A DNA stretch of 64,000 bases from CG2-30-51-40 sp041753575 (GTDB lineage: Bacteria > Desulfobacterota > DSM-4660 > Desulfatiglandales > Desulfatiglandaceae), in assembly GCA_041753575.1 (NCBI GenBank), contig JBGSUA010000123.1:6673-70672 (forward strand), written 5' to 3'. Under the pieces are notes generated by a model. The model searched no databases. It was not told the origin of the DNA and saw only the letters and a list, made by a program, of their open reading frames with translations. Positions within the stretch are counted from its first letter, which is position 1; the number at the start of each line of letters is the position of its first letter. This document shows positions 49,977 to 57,910 of this stretch, one piece after another. The translations under genes were made by a program, and so were the position numbers.

Positions 49977-52079
49977 ATGAAAAGGGTAATTATTATTTGC
50001 TTGTTTGTTTTTGGTTTATGTTGTGCCGTGGATTATTCCATTGCGTCAGGCCCCCTGGGGGTATCTCCGGGAGTAGATGGACGGGAGGCAGTTATAGGCG
50101 CAACTTCTCCCACCTTTAGCTGGTCTGCTGTTGAAGGAGCTTCGGGATACAGGCTGGAGGTCTATGAAGCCATAGAGAATGCGGCAAACCACCAAGAGGC
50201 GGCAGAAAGCAGCGAGCCTGTCCTGAGGCTGGATATCCCGGCACCTGCCTTGTCGTGGAGTCCATCAGGAAGCGAGGCGCTTCAAACAGGGGAAAGCTAT
50301 GTATGGTACGTCAAGGCGTTTGATTTTGATGGCGAGGGACAGTGGTCAACCGGGAACAGGTTCAGGATAGATGCCTCCGTTGCCTTCTCCGGTATGGAGG
50401 AGGCAGTAAGAGAGAAGGTAAGAGAGTATGTGCGGACGGATACCGAGATCAGGGAGACCATAAAGGAGATCAACAGAGAGCTTGAAGAACAGGCACTATC
50501 CTCTCCCATTGTTGCTGGGACGGACGAGGGTCCTGAAGCGCGTTCACTAAAGGGAACTGAAGGCGAAACCAACACATTCTATGGAAAGGATGCGGGGAAA
50601 GTTACAAGCGGAGGGTATAACACCTTTATTGGAAGATCAGCCGGGTTGACCAACACATGGGGCGGCGCCAATGTATTTGTCGGTTATCATGCCGGAGTCG
50701 GAAATGTTCTCGGAAGCAGCAACATTGCGATCGGCTATCAGGCGGGCAAGGCGAATGCGAATGGAATGTCTAATACGATTGTCGGATGGATGGCAGGTGA
50801 GGCCAACACTGCATCCAACAATACTATGGTAGGATCTGAGGCCGGCAATTCGAATACCACCGGTGAGAGAAACGTTTTTTTGGGTCCTATGGCAGGAAAG
50901 AAAAATACTATAGGACATTCAAATACGCTAATTGGGTACAAGACCGGTGAGACCAGCACCGGATCCAATAACACCATGGTGGGATCAGAGGCAGGAAAAC
51001 TAAACACCACAGGGCAGGGAAACGTCTTCATGGGTACCATGGCAGGAAACAAGAATACCGGCGGATACTACAACACCTTTTTAGGAACCGCGACCGGGGA
51101 TAAAAACACCACAGGCAATTTCAACACCTTCGTAGGCAGCACCTCCGGTGCCTCCAATACAACTGCTAGCTTTAATGTGTTCTTGGGCGAATCAACAGGC
51201 TACCTTAATACCACCGGCCAAATGAACGTTTTTGTGGGAAGCGGGGCGGGCTACTCCAACACAACCGGATCAAGCAATACATTCAGCGGGGACAGTGCCG
51301 GCTACAAGAGTACCACAAGTTCATATAATGCCTTTATCGGCACGGGAGCAGGATACAATAACACCACGGGTTCCTCCAACACATTCGTGGGAAGCTCGGC
51401 GGGCCGCGAAAACACGACAGGCCAAGGCAATACATTTACGGGAACCGAGGCCGGCAATGCCAATACAACCGGAACCGCAAATACTTTTGTGGGAAGGTCC
51501 TCCGGTTTCGGCAACACCACTGGTTCCTATAACACATACGTGGGAAGATGGAGCGGTTACTTGAATTCCACAGGCCAGAGAAATGTTTTCTTGGGATTTC
51601 AAGCAGGCTATAACGAAACTGGTTCCAACAAGCTCTACATCCACAACTCGGACCTGCCTGATCCGCTCATCTACGGTGAGTTCGACACCCGCATGGTGAA
51701 GATAAACGGCAGCCTCAATATCGCCGATGTCTCAGCAGCATCGGATATATCGTATAAGAAGAACGTCCGGGCGCTCGACGGCTCCCTTGAGAAGGTCACA
51801 AGCCTCAAGGGGGTGTCCTTCAACTGGAGAACAGATGAATACCCGGACAAGGGATTCAGCGAGGGTAAGCAGATAGGCCTTATAGCCCAGGATGTGGAAA
51901 AGGTCCTGCCCGAGATTGTCCGCACGGACAAAGACGGAAAGAAATCTCTTTCCTACGATAAACTCACCGCTGTTCTAGTTGAGGCCATCAAGGCGCAGCA
52001 GGAGCGGATGGAAGAGCAGCAGGCTGAGATTCAGGAACTCAAGACCCTGGTAAGGCAACTGGCTTCAAGAACTTTGTGA
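49977..52079 (+). CDS. Secreted tail-fibre-like protein with Asn-rich repeats and S74 chaperone domain
   Basis: 700 residues. A signal peptide (about 1-22) leads to a fibronectin-like domain (about 35-125: PTFSWSAVEGASGYRLEVYE) and a short coiled coil (about 140-170). From about 195 to 545 there is a long array of 16-residue units of the type NTTGSSNTFVGSSAGR, expected to form a beta-roll stalk. The C-terminus holds an S74-type intramolecular chaperone (SDISYKKNVRALDG, then GLIAQDVEKVLPEIVR) and a final coiled coil. Such proteins usually trimerise and the S74 domain cuts itself off. It is probably a surface adhesin or fibre. GGGGAGGAG precedes the ATG. Confidence 0.85.
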   Translation: MKRVIIICLFVFGLCCAVDYSIASGPLGVSPGVDGREAVIGATSPTFSWSAVEGASGYRLEVYEAIENAANHQEAAESSEPVLRLDIPAPALSWSPSGSEALQTGESYVWYVKAFDFDGEGQWSTGNRFRIDASVAFSGMEEAVREKVREYVRTDTEIRETIKEINRELEEQALSSPIVAGTDEGPEARSLKGTEGETNTFYGKDAGKVTSGGYNTFIGRSAGLTNTWGGANVFVGYHAGVGNVLGSSNIAIGYQAGKANANGMSNTIVGWMAGEANTASNNTMVGSEAGNSNTTGERNVFLGPMAGKKNTIGHSNTLIGYKTGETSTGSNNTMVGSEAGKLNTTGQGNVFMGTMAGNKNTGGYYNTFLGTATGDKNTTGNFNTFVGSTSGASNTTASFNVFLGESTGYLNTTGQMNVFVGSGAGYSNTTGSSNTFSGDSAGYKSTTSSYNAFIGTGAGYNNTTGSSNTFVGSSAGRENTTGQGNTFTGTEAGNANTTGTANTFVGRSSGFGNTTGSYNTYVGRWSGYLNSTGQRNVFLGFQAGYNETGSNKLYIHNSDLPDPLIYGEFDTRMVKINGSLNIADVSAASDISYKKNVRALDGSLEKVTSLKGVSFNWRTDEYPDKGFSEGKQIGLIAQDVEKVLPEIVRTDKDGKKSLSYDKLTAVLVEAIKAQQERMEEQQAEIQELKTLVRQLASRTL

Positions 52080-52463
52080 CCCTTGCCGCAGGCGTGGCGG
52101 CCTTAACCGTTCCAAACGGATTACGGATTTCCTCCCCAACTCTTCTTGGGAGATGTTACCTCCCCTCAGAGGTTCAATTCTAAATGAACAGGGTGAATCA
52201 ATACACAGATCTGCAGGATAAACGGCGCTCATCAAGCGGTACGATCTCGATGTCATCCCGAACTGGCACAAGTCTCTGGTGACGACCAGCGGCATCCATC
52301 GGATAAATGCATGAGGTTTAAACAGAATGACCCCCATAAAATATTCCAACCTATGTAAAATAAGGTGTCGCATCTCATGCCAGCCTTGGGAAGAAGCGTA
52401 CATGCTGTCATAGTGCCCCTCTTTTTTCTTGCAAAATAGAAATTAAATGCTAAAATGTAGATT
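52080..52463. other. Gap with second copy of the 40-bp repeat
   Basis: 384 bp between the tail-fibre gene and the ATPase gene. 52098-52137 duplicates 37631-37670. At about 52230-52310 the plus strand reads ALIKRYDLDVIPNWHK in one frame, possibly a fragment of an eroded gene I cannot name. An AT-rich segment at 52420-52460 probably holds the promoter of the next gene. Confidence 0.4.
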
Positions 52464-53618
52464 ATGATCAGACGATTGGTTCAAAATCAGGTCATGGAGC
52501 GTCTGACCCTTTACCCTGCCGTGTCATTGGTCGGACCCCGCCAATGCGGCAAGACCACCCTGGCGCAGTCCATAGGCGGAGTCTATTTCGACCTGGAACA
52601 GCAATCCGAGCGTCTGCGCCTTGACCTGGAGTGGGATGTGCTCGTGGCTGGAAAGGATTTAATGATCCTGGACGAAGCCCAATCCTGGCCTGACGTCTTT
52701 GCGCGCCTTCGCGGGGCCATCGACCGAGATCGCAAGCGCATGGGGCGTTTCCTACTCCTTGGCTCCGTGTCCCCCTCACTGATGATCCAGGTTTCGGAGT
52801 CACTGGCAGGGCGCCTCTGTTTGGTGGAGTTGACTCCGTTTCTTCTCCCCGAACTGGAAACGAGGGCGTCGCGCGAGCGGCATTGGCTGTGCGGAGGATA
52901 CCCCGACGGCGGGGTGTTGGAACCCAGGCAGTATCCAAGATGGCAGATGGACTACCTGGCTCTCTTGACCCAGCGGGATCTGCCGAGCTGGGGTTTGCCT
53001 GCCAAACCGCAGGCCACGGATCGGCTTCTCCGCATGCTGGCCGCGATGCACGGGCAGATATGGAACTCCTCCCAGATTGGGCAGAGTCTAGGGTTATCGT
53101 ACCATACCGTCAACAGCTACCTCGATTACTCGGCAGGGGCTTTCCTAATCCGCAGGCTGCCATCCTATCAAGCAAACATCCGCAAAAGGCTGGTCAAGAG
53201 CCCTAAGGTTTACTGGCGAGACTGCGGTCTGCTCCACGCATTGATGAAAGTCCCTGACGAACGTGCGTTGGTCTCGCAGCCGTGGGTTGGCGCAAGCTGG
53301 GAAGGCTTTGTGATTGAACAGGCGCTGGGGGTGCTTTCGTCCCTGGGCAGGAATTTTGACGCATACTACTTCAGAACCAGCGATCAGCATGAACTGGACC
53401 TGGTGCTGGACTTCGGAAAAGAATTGTGGGCCGCTGATGTCAAGCTCACCTCTTCGCCCTCCTCTGAAGACATGGCGCGCCTCGACAAAGCCGCCGATAT
53501 GATCAAAGCGTCGCGTCGCTTCCTGGTCTCAGAGACAAGCCGGCCAAGTGGCGGCAGTCATCGTGTTTCATGCAACCTGCCTAAGTTTCTCGGCCTTCTT
53601 CAGGAAAACAATTCGTAA
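52464..53618 (+). CDS. AAA ATPase with DUF4143 domain
   Basis: A 384-residue protein. The P-loop is GPRQCGKTT near residue 25 and the Walker B is LMILDEAQSWPDVFAR near residue 69. The C-terminal half is DUF4143-like (VNSYLDYSAGAFLIRRLPSY, then VYWRDCGLLHALM and a nuclease-like YYFRTSDQHELDLVLDFG). These proteins are common in bacteria and archaea, with no firmly established function. It stands alone on the plus strand and is unlike a mobile-element ATPase. Confidence 0.87.
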   Translation: MIRRLVQNQVMERLTLYPAVSLVGPRQCGKTTLAQSIGGVYFDLEQQSERLRLDLEWDVLVAGKDLMILDEAQSWPDVFARLRGAIDRDRKRMGRFLLLGSVSPSLMIQVSESLAGRLCLVELTPFLLPELETRASRERHWLCGGYPDGGVLEPRQYPRWQMDYLALLTQRDLPSWGLPAKPQATDRLLRMLAAMHGQIWNSSQIGQSLGLSYHTVNSYLDYSAGAFLIRRLPSYQANIRKRLVKSPKVYWRDCGLLHALMKVPDERALVSQPWVGASWEGFVIEQALGVLSSLGRNFDAYYFRTSDQHELDLVLDFGKELWAADVKLTSSPSSEDMARLDKAADMIKASRRFLVSETSRPSGGSHRVSCNLPKFLGLLQENNS

Positions 53619-53692
53619 GATGGCGCACAAGGTCAACGCCTTTCCGCCCGTTTAAGCTCTTTCTGGTGCCGGTGGCCCGGGGCGATCCTTGT

Positions 53693-54829
53693 TCATCTCT
53701 TCTTCCCGTAGAGTTCGGTTGAAGGCCCAAACAGCTTTTGCCTTGCCTTCCGAAAGGTCAGTGTCTTTACCATGTTCCATGCTTTCAGTGTCCGGCTTTG
53801 CAGTCCGAGCTCGCCCGGCCTCTTTTCCCAATTTGCTATGGTCTGGGCGCTTACGCTTAGAAGTTTGGCGAATTCTCCTTGCGACATGCCGAACTTTGAT
53901 CGCAGTTCAGCGACAGCCCTGCCGGTCACGAAGCCGGGATCCAACTTAAGGGATTTCTTCCGGGCACTCTTTAGCAAGGGACCCGCCTTTTTCATCCGGG
54001 AGCCGGCGGCTTCGGCTTTACCCTTTGCCTTTACAGGAGAGGAGATATGCGCTTTCTGCTCGGAGTGTGGCGCCTTTTTTTCAATGCCCCGCTCCGCCTT
54101 CGGTTCCTGGGGCGCCTCCCCCTCAGAGATCTCTATGTCGAAGACATCCGCAAGGGCGCCTGCGGCAATGCGCCTTCTCCCCGTCTTTGTCCCGGTCGCG
54201 GCCTCCAGGCCTACTTCAGCCTCTATCAACTCCAAATGGTCAACTCCCCGGAGCAGGAACAAAAGCTCAGGCTGTTCGTCAAGCCTTGCTCCTACCCCGT
54301 AAAGCACGGCAGCCACGTGCTTGCACATGACTGCCCAATCCGGGCAACTGCACAAGAGCTTGATTTCTTTGGGAAGCGGAAACAAGCCGTTATTGCGGTC
54401 CGTCACAACCGACATCACGTTTTTTGAAAGCCTTCCCTGGAGAAGTTCCAGCAGGGAGCCTATCTGGCCCGCGCATCGTTTCTTAACATCCTTCCATTTG
54501 TCCTCGGAAAGGGTGTGGATATCTATCCGTACGTTGTAGAGTTCGGAGCCGCTCACCATTGCGTTTATCTCGCCTTTGCCGATCTCCAGGTGGCAGACAG
54601 AGCCGTTTCTAAGGTAAGAGCGGCCTCTCGGAAGGCGGTTTTCATAATCGCTGAAGGATTCAAGGTGGTCGCACCAGGCCTTCCCCCAAAATGTCTTCGC
54701 TATTAGTCTCCCCTCCAAACATACGGGGCATATTTTGAGGCCTTTCTTCCTCATCTTTTCCATCTTCTTTACGGCTTGCGAGCGGCGCACTACCACCGGC
54801 ACATAGGGTTTCCATTTATACCAGCCCAT
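53693..54829 (-). CDS. SWIM zinc-finger protein with C-terminal helix-turn-helix
   Basis: 378 residues. A zinc knuckle (CPVCLEGRL) is near residue 34. The SWIM motif CSCPDWAVMCKH lies around residue 160 and should bind DNA or protein. A charged, Lys/Ala-rich linker follows (about 255-310). The C-terminus is an XRE-like helix-turn-helix (RSKFGMSQGEFAKLLSVSAQ, then NWEKRPGEL). The gene begins 10 bases after the SNF2 helicase gene and is certainly co-transcribed. The frame extends to 54871, but the family N-terminus MGWYKWKPYVPV starts at 54829. Confidence 0.85.
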   Translation of the reverse strand: MGWYKWKPYVPVVVRRSQAVKKMEKMRKKGLKICPVCLEGRLIAKTFWGKAWCDHLESFSDYENRLPRGRSYLRNGSVCHLEIGKGEINAMVSGSELYNVRIDIHTLSEDKWKDVKKRCAGQIGSLLELLQGRLSKNVMSVVTDRNNGLFPLPKEIKLLCSCPDWAVMCKHVAAVLYGVGARLDEQPELLFLLRGVDHLELIEAEVGLEAATGTKTGRRRIAAGALADVFDIEISEGEAPQEPKAERGIEKKAPHSEQKAHISSPVKAKGKAEAAGSRMKKAGPLLKSARKKSLKLDPGFVTGRAVAELRSKFGMSQGEFAKLLSVSAQTIANWEKRPGELGLQSRTLKAWNMVKTLTFRKARQKLFGPSTELYGKKR

Positions 54830-54839
54830 CGTCTTGCTC

Positions 54840-57548
54840 CTAAATCTCCGCTCTGTTGATATCAAGCGCAACGACCTTTAACAGCTCGTCGTTGCTCATT
54901 TCCGTCAGCATTGATTCTGCCCCTGCCTTAAGGATGTCTTCGGCCAAGTTTGTCTTATCTTCCATAAGTGCATCTATCTTTTCCTCCACCGTGCCGCGGC
55001 AGATAAATTTGTGAACAATAACATTTTTCTTTTGTCCTATGCGAAAAGCCCTGTCAGTTGCCTGGTTCTCAACTGCCGGGTTCCACCACCGGTCAAAATG
55101 TATCACGTGTGATGCCGCAGTCAGGTTCAGGCCGGTGCCTCCCGCCTTAAGCGACAATACCATAAACGGGGGTCCTTCATCCCTCTGGAAGGCATCTATC
55201 AGGGCTTTTCTTCTCTTGACTTCAGTGCCTCCATGCAAGACAAGGCCTTCCCTGCCGAAAAGGCCGCCGACAAAATCTGCGATGGGCTCTGTGATTTCGC
55301 GGAATTGTGTGAATATGATTGCCCGTTCCTGCCTGGAGGCGATCTCTTCACAGATCTGCCTGAGTCTCCCGAACTTCCCGCTGTCTGCGGAATCGTAATG
55401 GCCGTCTCCCGAGAATTGACTGGGATGATTGCAAATCTGCTTGAGCTTCATGAGGTAAGTAAGGATAAGGCCTCGCCGCTTCATTCCTTCGAGGGTCTGC
55501 AGGGCCAGGGAGAGATCCTCCACTGATTTTGCGTAGAGAGCCGCCTGTTTCTTTGCAAGGCCGCAGAAGGCTTTCATCTCGGTCTTTTCAGGGAGATCTG
55601 CGATGATGCTCCTGTCTGTTTTAAGCCTTCTAAGGATATAGGGCCGAACAAGATTTCTAAGGGGCGCATACCTGTCTGAGCTGCGCTCATCGAGGTTTTT
55701 CACGAAGTGTTTGAACCTCGAGGTGGAGCCAAGGAGACCAGGGCAGATAAAATCAAAAAGGGACCACAGATCCGAAAGACGGTTTTCCACGGGCGTTCCT
55801 GTGAGTGCGATCCTGGCGTCCGCCTTCAGCCTTTTGACGGCCCTTGTCTGGTGCGATCCCGGATTCTTTATGGCCTGAGCCTCATCCAGGATAACCAGTC
55901 GCCAGTCCCTCTCGAACAACCATTTCTGCCTGAGGAGCATACCATAGGTTGTAAGCGCCAGATCAGTTTGCTCCAAGGCGCTGTTTGGGTCTTTTACGAT
56001 GGCCGTAAGCGATGCGGCTTCCATCTCAGAAGGATGAATGAAACATGCCCTGAGTGTCGGCGCAAAACGTTTGATCTCAGCCTTCCAGTTGGCCAGAAGC
56101 GAAGCCGGAAGCACCAGGAGCGAGGGCTTTGAACTGCTTTGTTTAATGGTCAGGAGGAGAGATAATACCTGGATGGTCTTGCCCAAACCCATGTCATCTG
56201 CGAGGCAGGCGCCAAGTCCAAGTTTGGTTAGAAACAGCAGCCAGTTTCGTCCTTTTTCCTGATAATGCCGAAGCGTGCCGCAAAAACCCTCGGGGGCGCC
56301 CGCCTCTGGAGCGGCTCTTCCCGGATTGTTCAGTTCGGAGAGCACGTCCGACAGCCATTTTCCAGCGTTGACAAATGACCACTCCTTTTCTACCGATCCT
56401 GAGAAAGCATCGCCGCCCAGATCCGCGGGCGCCCCGGCAAGCATTCTCATACCCTGAATGAAAGATATGCCGTCTGATTCCGCCTCTGCCTCCACCTTTT
56501 TCCAGTGGTTCAAGGCCATGACAAGCTTTTCTCTGTCTATCTCTATCCATTGCCCCTTCACATATGAAAGACCGTCCTCTGCCTCCATGATCCTGTTCAG
56601 TTCGGCTTCGGTCAGTCTCTGGTCGCCCAGGGCGAGGCTTACCCTGAAATCAAGTATGGCCTTTGCTCCGAGGCGACCGGGGTTTTTTTCTCCGATGGTT
56701 ACGGCCACCCTCGGTCGCGGGCGATTGCGCCACCAGTCAGGTATCCTCACCAGAAGTCCGCTTTCCTCAAGCAGAGCAATGCTCTTTAGAAGCCGGTATG
56801 CCTCCTGTGGGGTCCATGCAATGGGGTGAAAAATATCGCCTGATTCGACAAGCTCCCTTACAAACTCGACCTTCTCGGATGCCCTGTGGACAGGCGAAAG
56901 CAGATTTATAAGGGCCTTCTTGTTCCGCTCGCCGGCATACTCCTTGAGGGCGGTCCCGAGAGGCTTGTACTGCACCCGTCCTCCCTTGGAGAGGCTTGGC
57001 GCATAGGTTGCGAGAAAAGCAAAGGGAAACTCCGGGTCCTGCTTGTTTTCCGCCAGATGAAAACAGACGCGGCCGACCTGCCGCCAGAGGGGGGCGCGCT
57101 CCTTCAACCAGCCGGTCAAGCCCTCTTTATGATCGGCAATTTCGCTGCGCACCCTCAAATCCAGCTCAAGCCAAAGTGAAACAAAGACCTCGGGAATTAG
57201 ATATTCGCCGCCATGCATAGGGGGAGCGGAGAGAAACATCGCCGAAATTTCCGATTCGGTGGGGGGCTCTATGGGATCAGGCTTCTTGCCTGCGAACTCA
57301 GGAAGCTTGCAAAGCTGGATCATGTAAAAGCCGGCAAAGTCCCTCCAGAAGGAGAACACAGGCGGAGGAGGCTCGCTAGGCCTTTCCACTGCAAGCGCGA
57401 TAAGGCCTTCTGCCGTGGATGATGAGAAGCCTGCTGCAACCCGCCTCATCCAGGCATCATGTGCCACATGAACGCCATCAAGCTCTATCAACTTAAGGCG
57501 CCCGGAAGGCGTCAGGATAAGGTCGTAGTTGTTATGCGGCAGCTCCAT
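54840..57548 (-). CDS. SNF2-family DEAD/DEAH-box helicase
   Basis: 902 residues. An N-terminal region of about 400 residues is typical of bacterial SNF2 proteins. Helicase motif I is DDMGLGKTIQVLSLLL near residue 450, motif II is ILDEAQAIKN near residue 555, and motif V/VI is LNLTAASHVIHFDRWWNPAV, then QATDRAFRIGQ, near residue 830. It remodels DNA-protein complexes using ATP. The downstream SWIM/HTH protein is a common partner of such helicases. Role unknown: transcription restart or defence are possibilities. Confidence 0.92.
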   Translation of the reverse strand: MELPHNNYDLILTPSGRLKLIELDGVHVAHDAWMRRVAAGFSSSTAEGLIALAVERPSEPPPPVFSFWRDFAGFYMIQLCKLPEFAGKKPDPIEPPTESEISAMFLSAPPMHGGEYLIPEVFVSLWLELDLRVRSEIADHKEGLTGWLKERAPLWRQVGRVCFHLAENKQDPEFPFAFLATYAPSLSKGGRVQYKPLGTALKEYAGERNKKALINLLSPVHRASEKVEFVRELVESGDIFHPIAWTPQEAYRLLKSIALLEESGLLVRIPDWWRNRPRPRVAVTIGEKNPGRLGAKAILDFRVSLALGDQRLTEAELNRIMEAEDGLSYVKGQWIEIDREKLVMALNHWKKVEAEAESDGISFIQGMRMLAGAPADLGGDAFSGSVEKEWSFVNAGKWLSDVLSELNNPGRAAPEAGAPEGFCGTLRHYQEKGRNWLLFLTKLGLGACLADDMGLGKTIQVLSLLLTIKQSSSKPSLLVLPASLLANWKAEIKRFAPTLRACFIHPSEMEAASLTAIVKDPNSALEQTDLALTTYGMLLRQKWLFERDWRLVILDEAQAIKNPGSHQTRAVKRLKADARIALTGTPVENRLSDLWSLFDFICPGLLGSTSRFKHFVKNLDERSSDRYAPLRNLVRPYILRRLKTDRSIIADLPEKTEMKAFCGLAKKQAALYAKSVEDLSLALQTLEGMKRRGLILTYLMKLKQICNHPSQFSGDGHYDSADSGKFGRLRQICEEIASRQERAIIFTQFREITEPIADFVGGLFGREGLVLHGGTEVKRRKALIDAFQRDEGPPFMVLSLKAGGTGLNLTAASHVIHFDRWWNPAVENQATDRAFRIGQKKNVIVHKFICRGTVEEKIDALMEDKTNLAEDILKAGAESMLTEMSNDELLKVVALDINRAEI

Positions 57549-57910
57549 GTAGCATTCTTAGGAAGAGGTTTCATTTTGCGCCCCTGATTTGAGGCCTGAC
57601 ACTCCTTACACTGATTGGCGGGCGGAATCAATTGCTATCTCCTAAAACCTTAATTATTGCTATTGAATACATTGAGTTATAAAAAAACCTTCGGTGAGAC
57701 TCTTGCTTCAACCTTATTTGTCAATTGATGCGCCTCATCTCTGTGGTCCCGATGAAATCCCAAATTGTCTCAACGGATTTCGGGGCTGCCGACTCCGCCG
57801 CAGACAAGCTCTTTGGCGTTGAACCCAGCGAAGTTCGTCACATTCAGATGGCAGCAAAGATAATTGGGTGGTGGAAAAGAAGTTGATTTGAGCCCGTCTA
57901 GTGCCCTTAG
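57549..57910. other. Gap between the two SNF2 helicase genes
   Basis: 362 bp, AT-rich in the middle (57640-57720). It may contain the promoter of the upstream SNF2 gene; no clear boxes, repeats or RNA were recognised. Confidence 0.4.

Noticed and set aside
50560..51620. Possible CRISPR or tandem DNA repeat array
   Set aside because: The periodicity of about 48 bases is protein-coding (NTTG units) with varied codons; there are no constant direct repeats or unique spacers.
54830..54871. Longer start for the SWIM protein overlapping the helicase gene
   Set aside because: The extra 14 residues are the helicase 3' end read in another frame; the family N-terminus starts at 54829.
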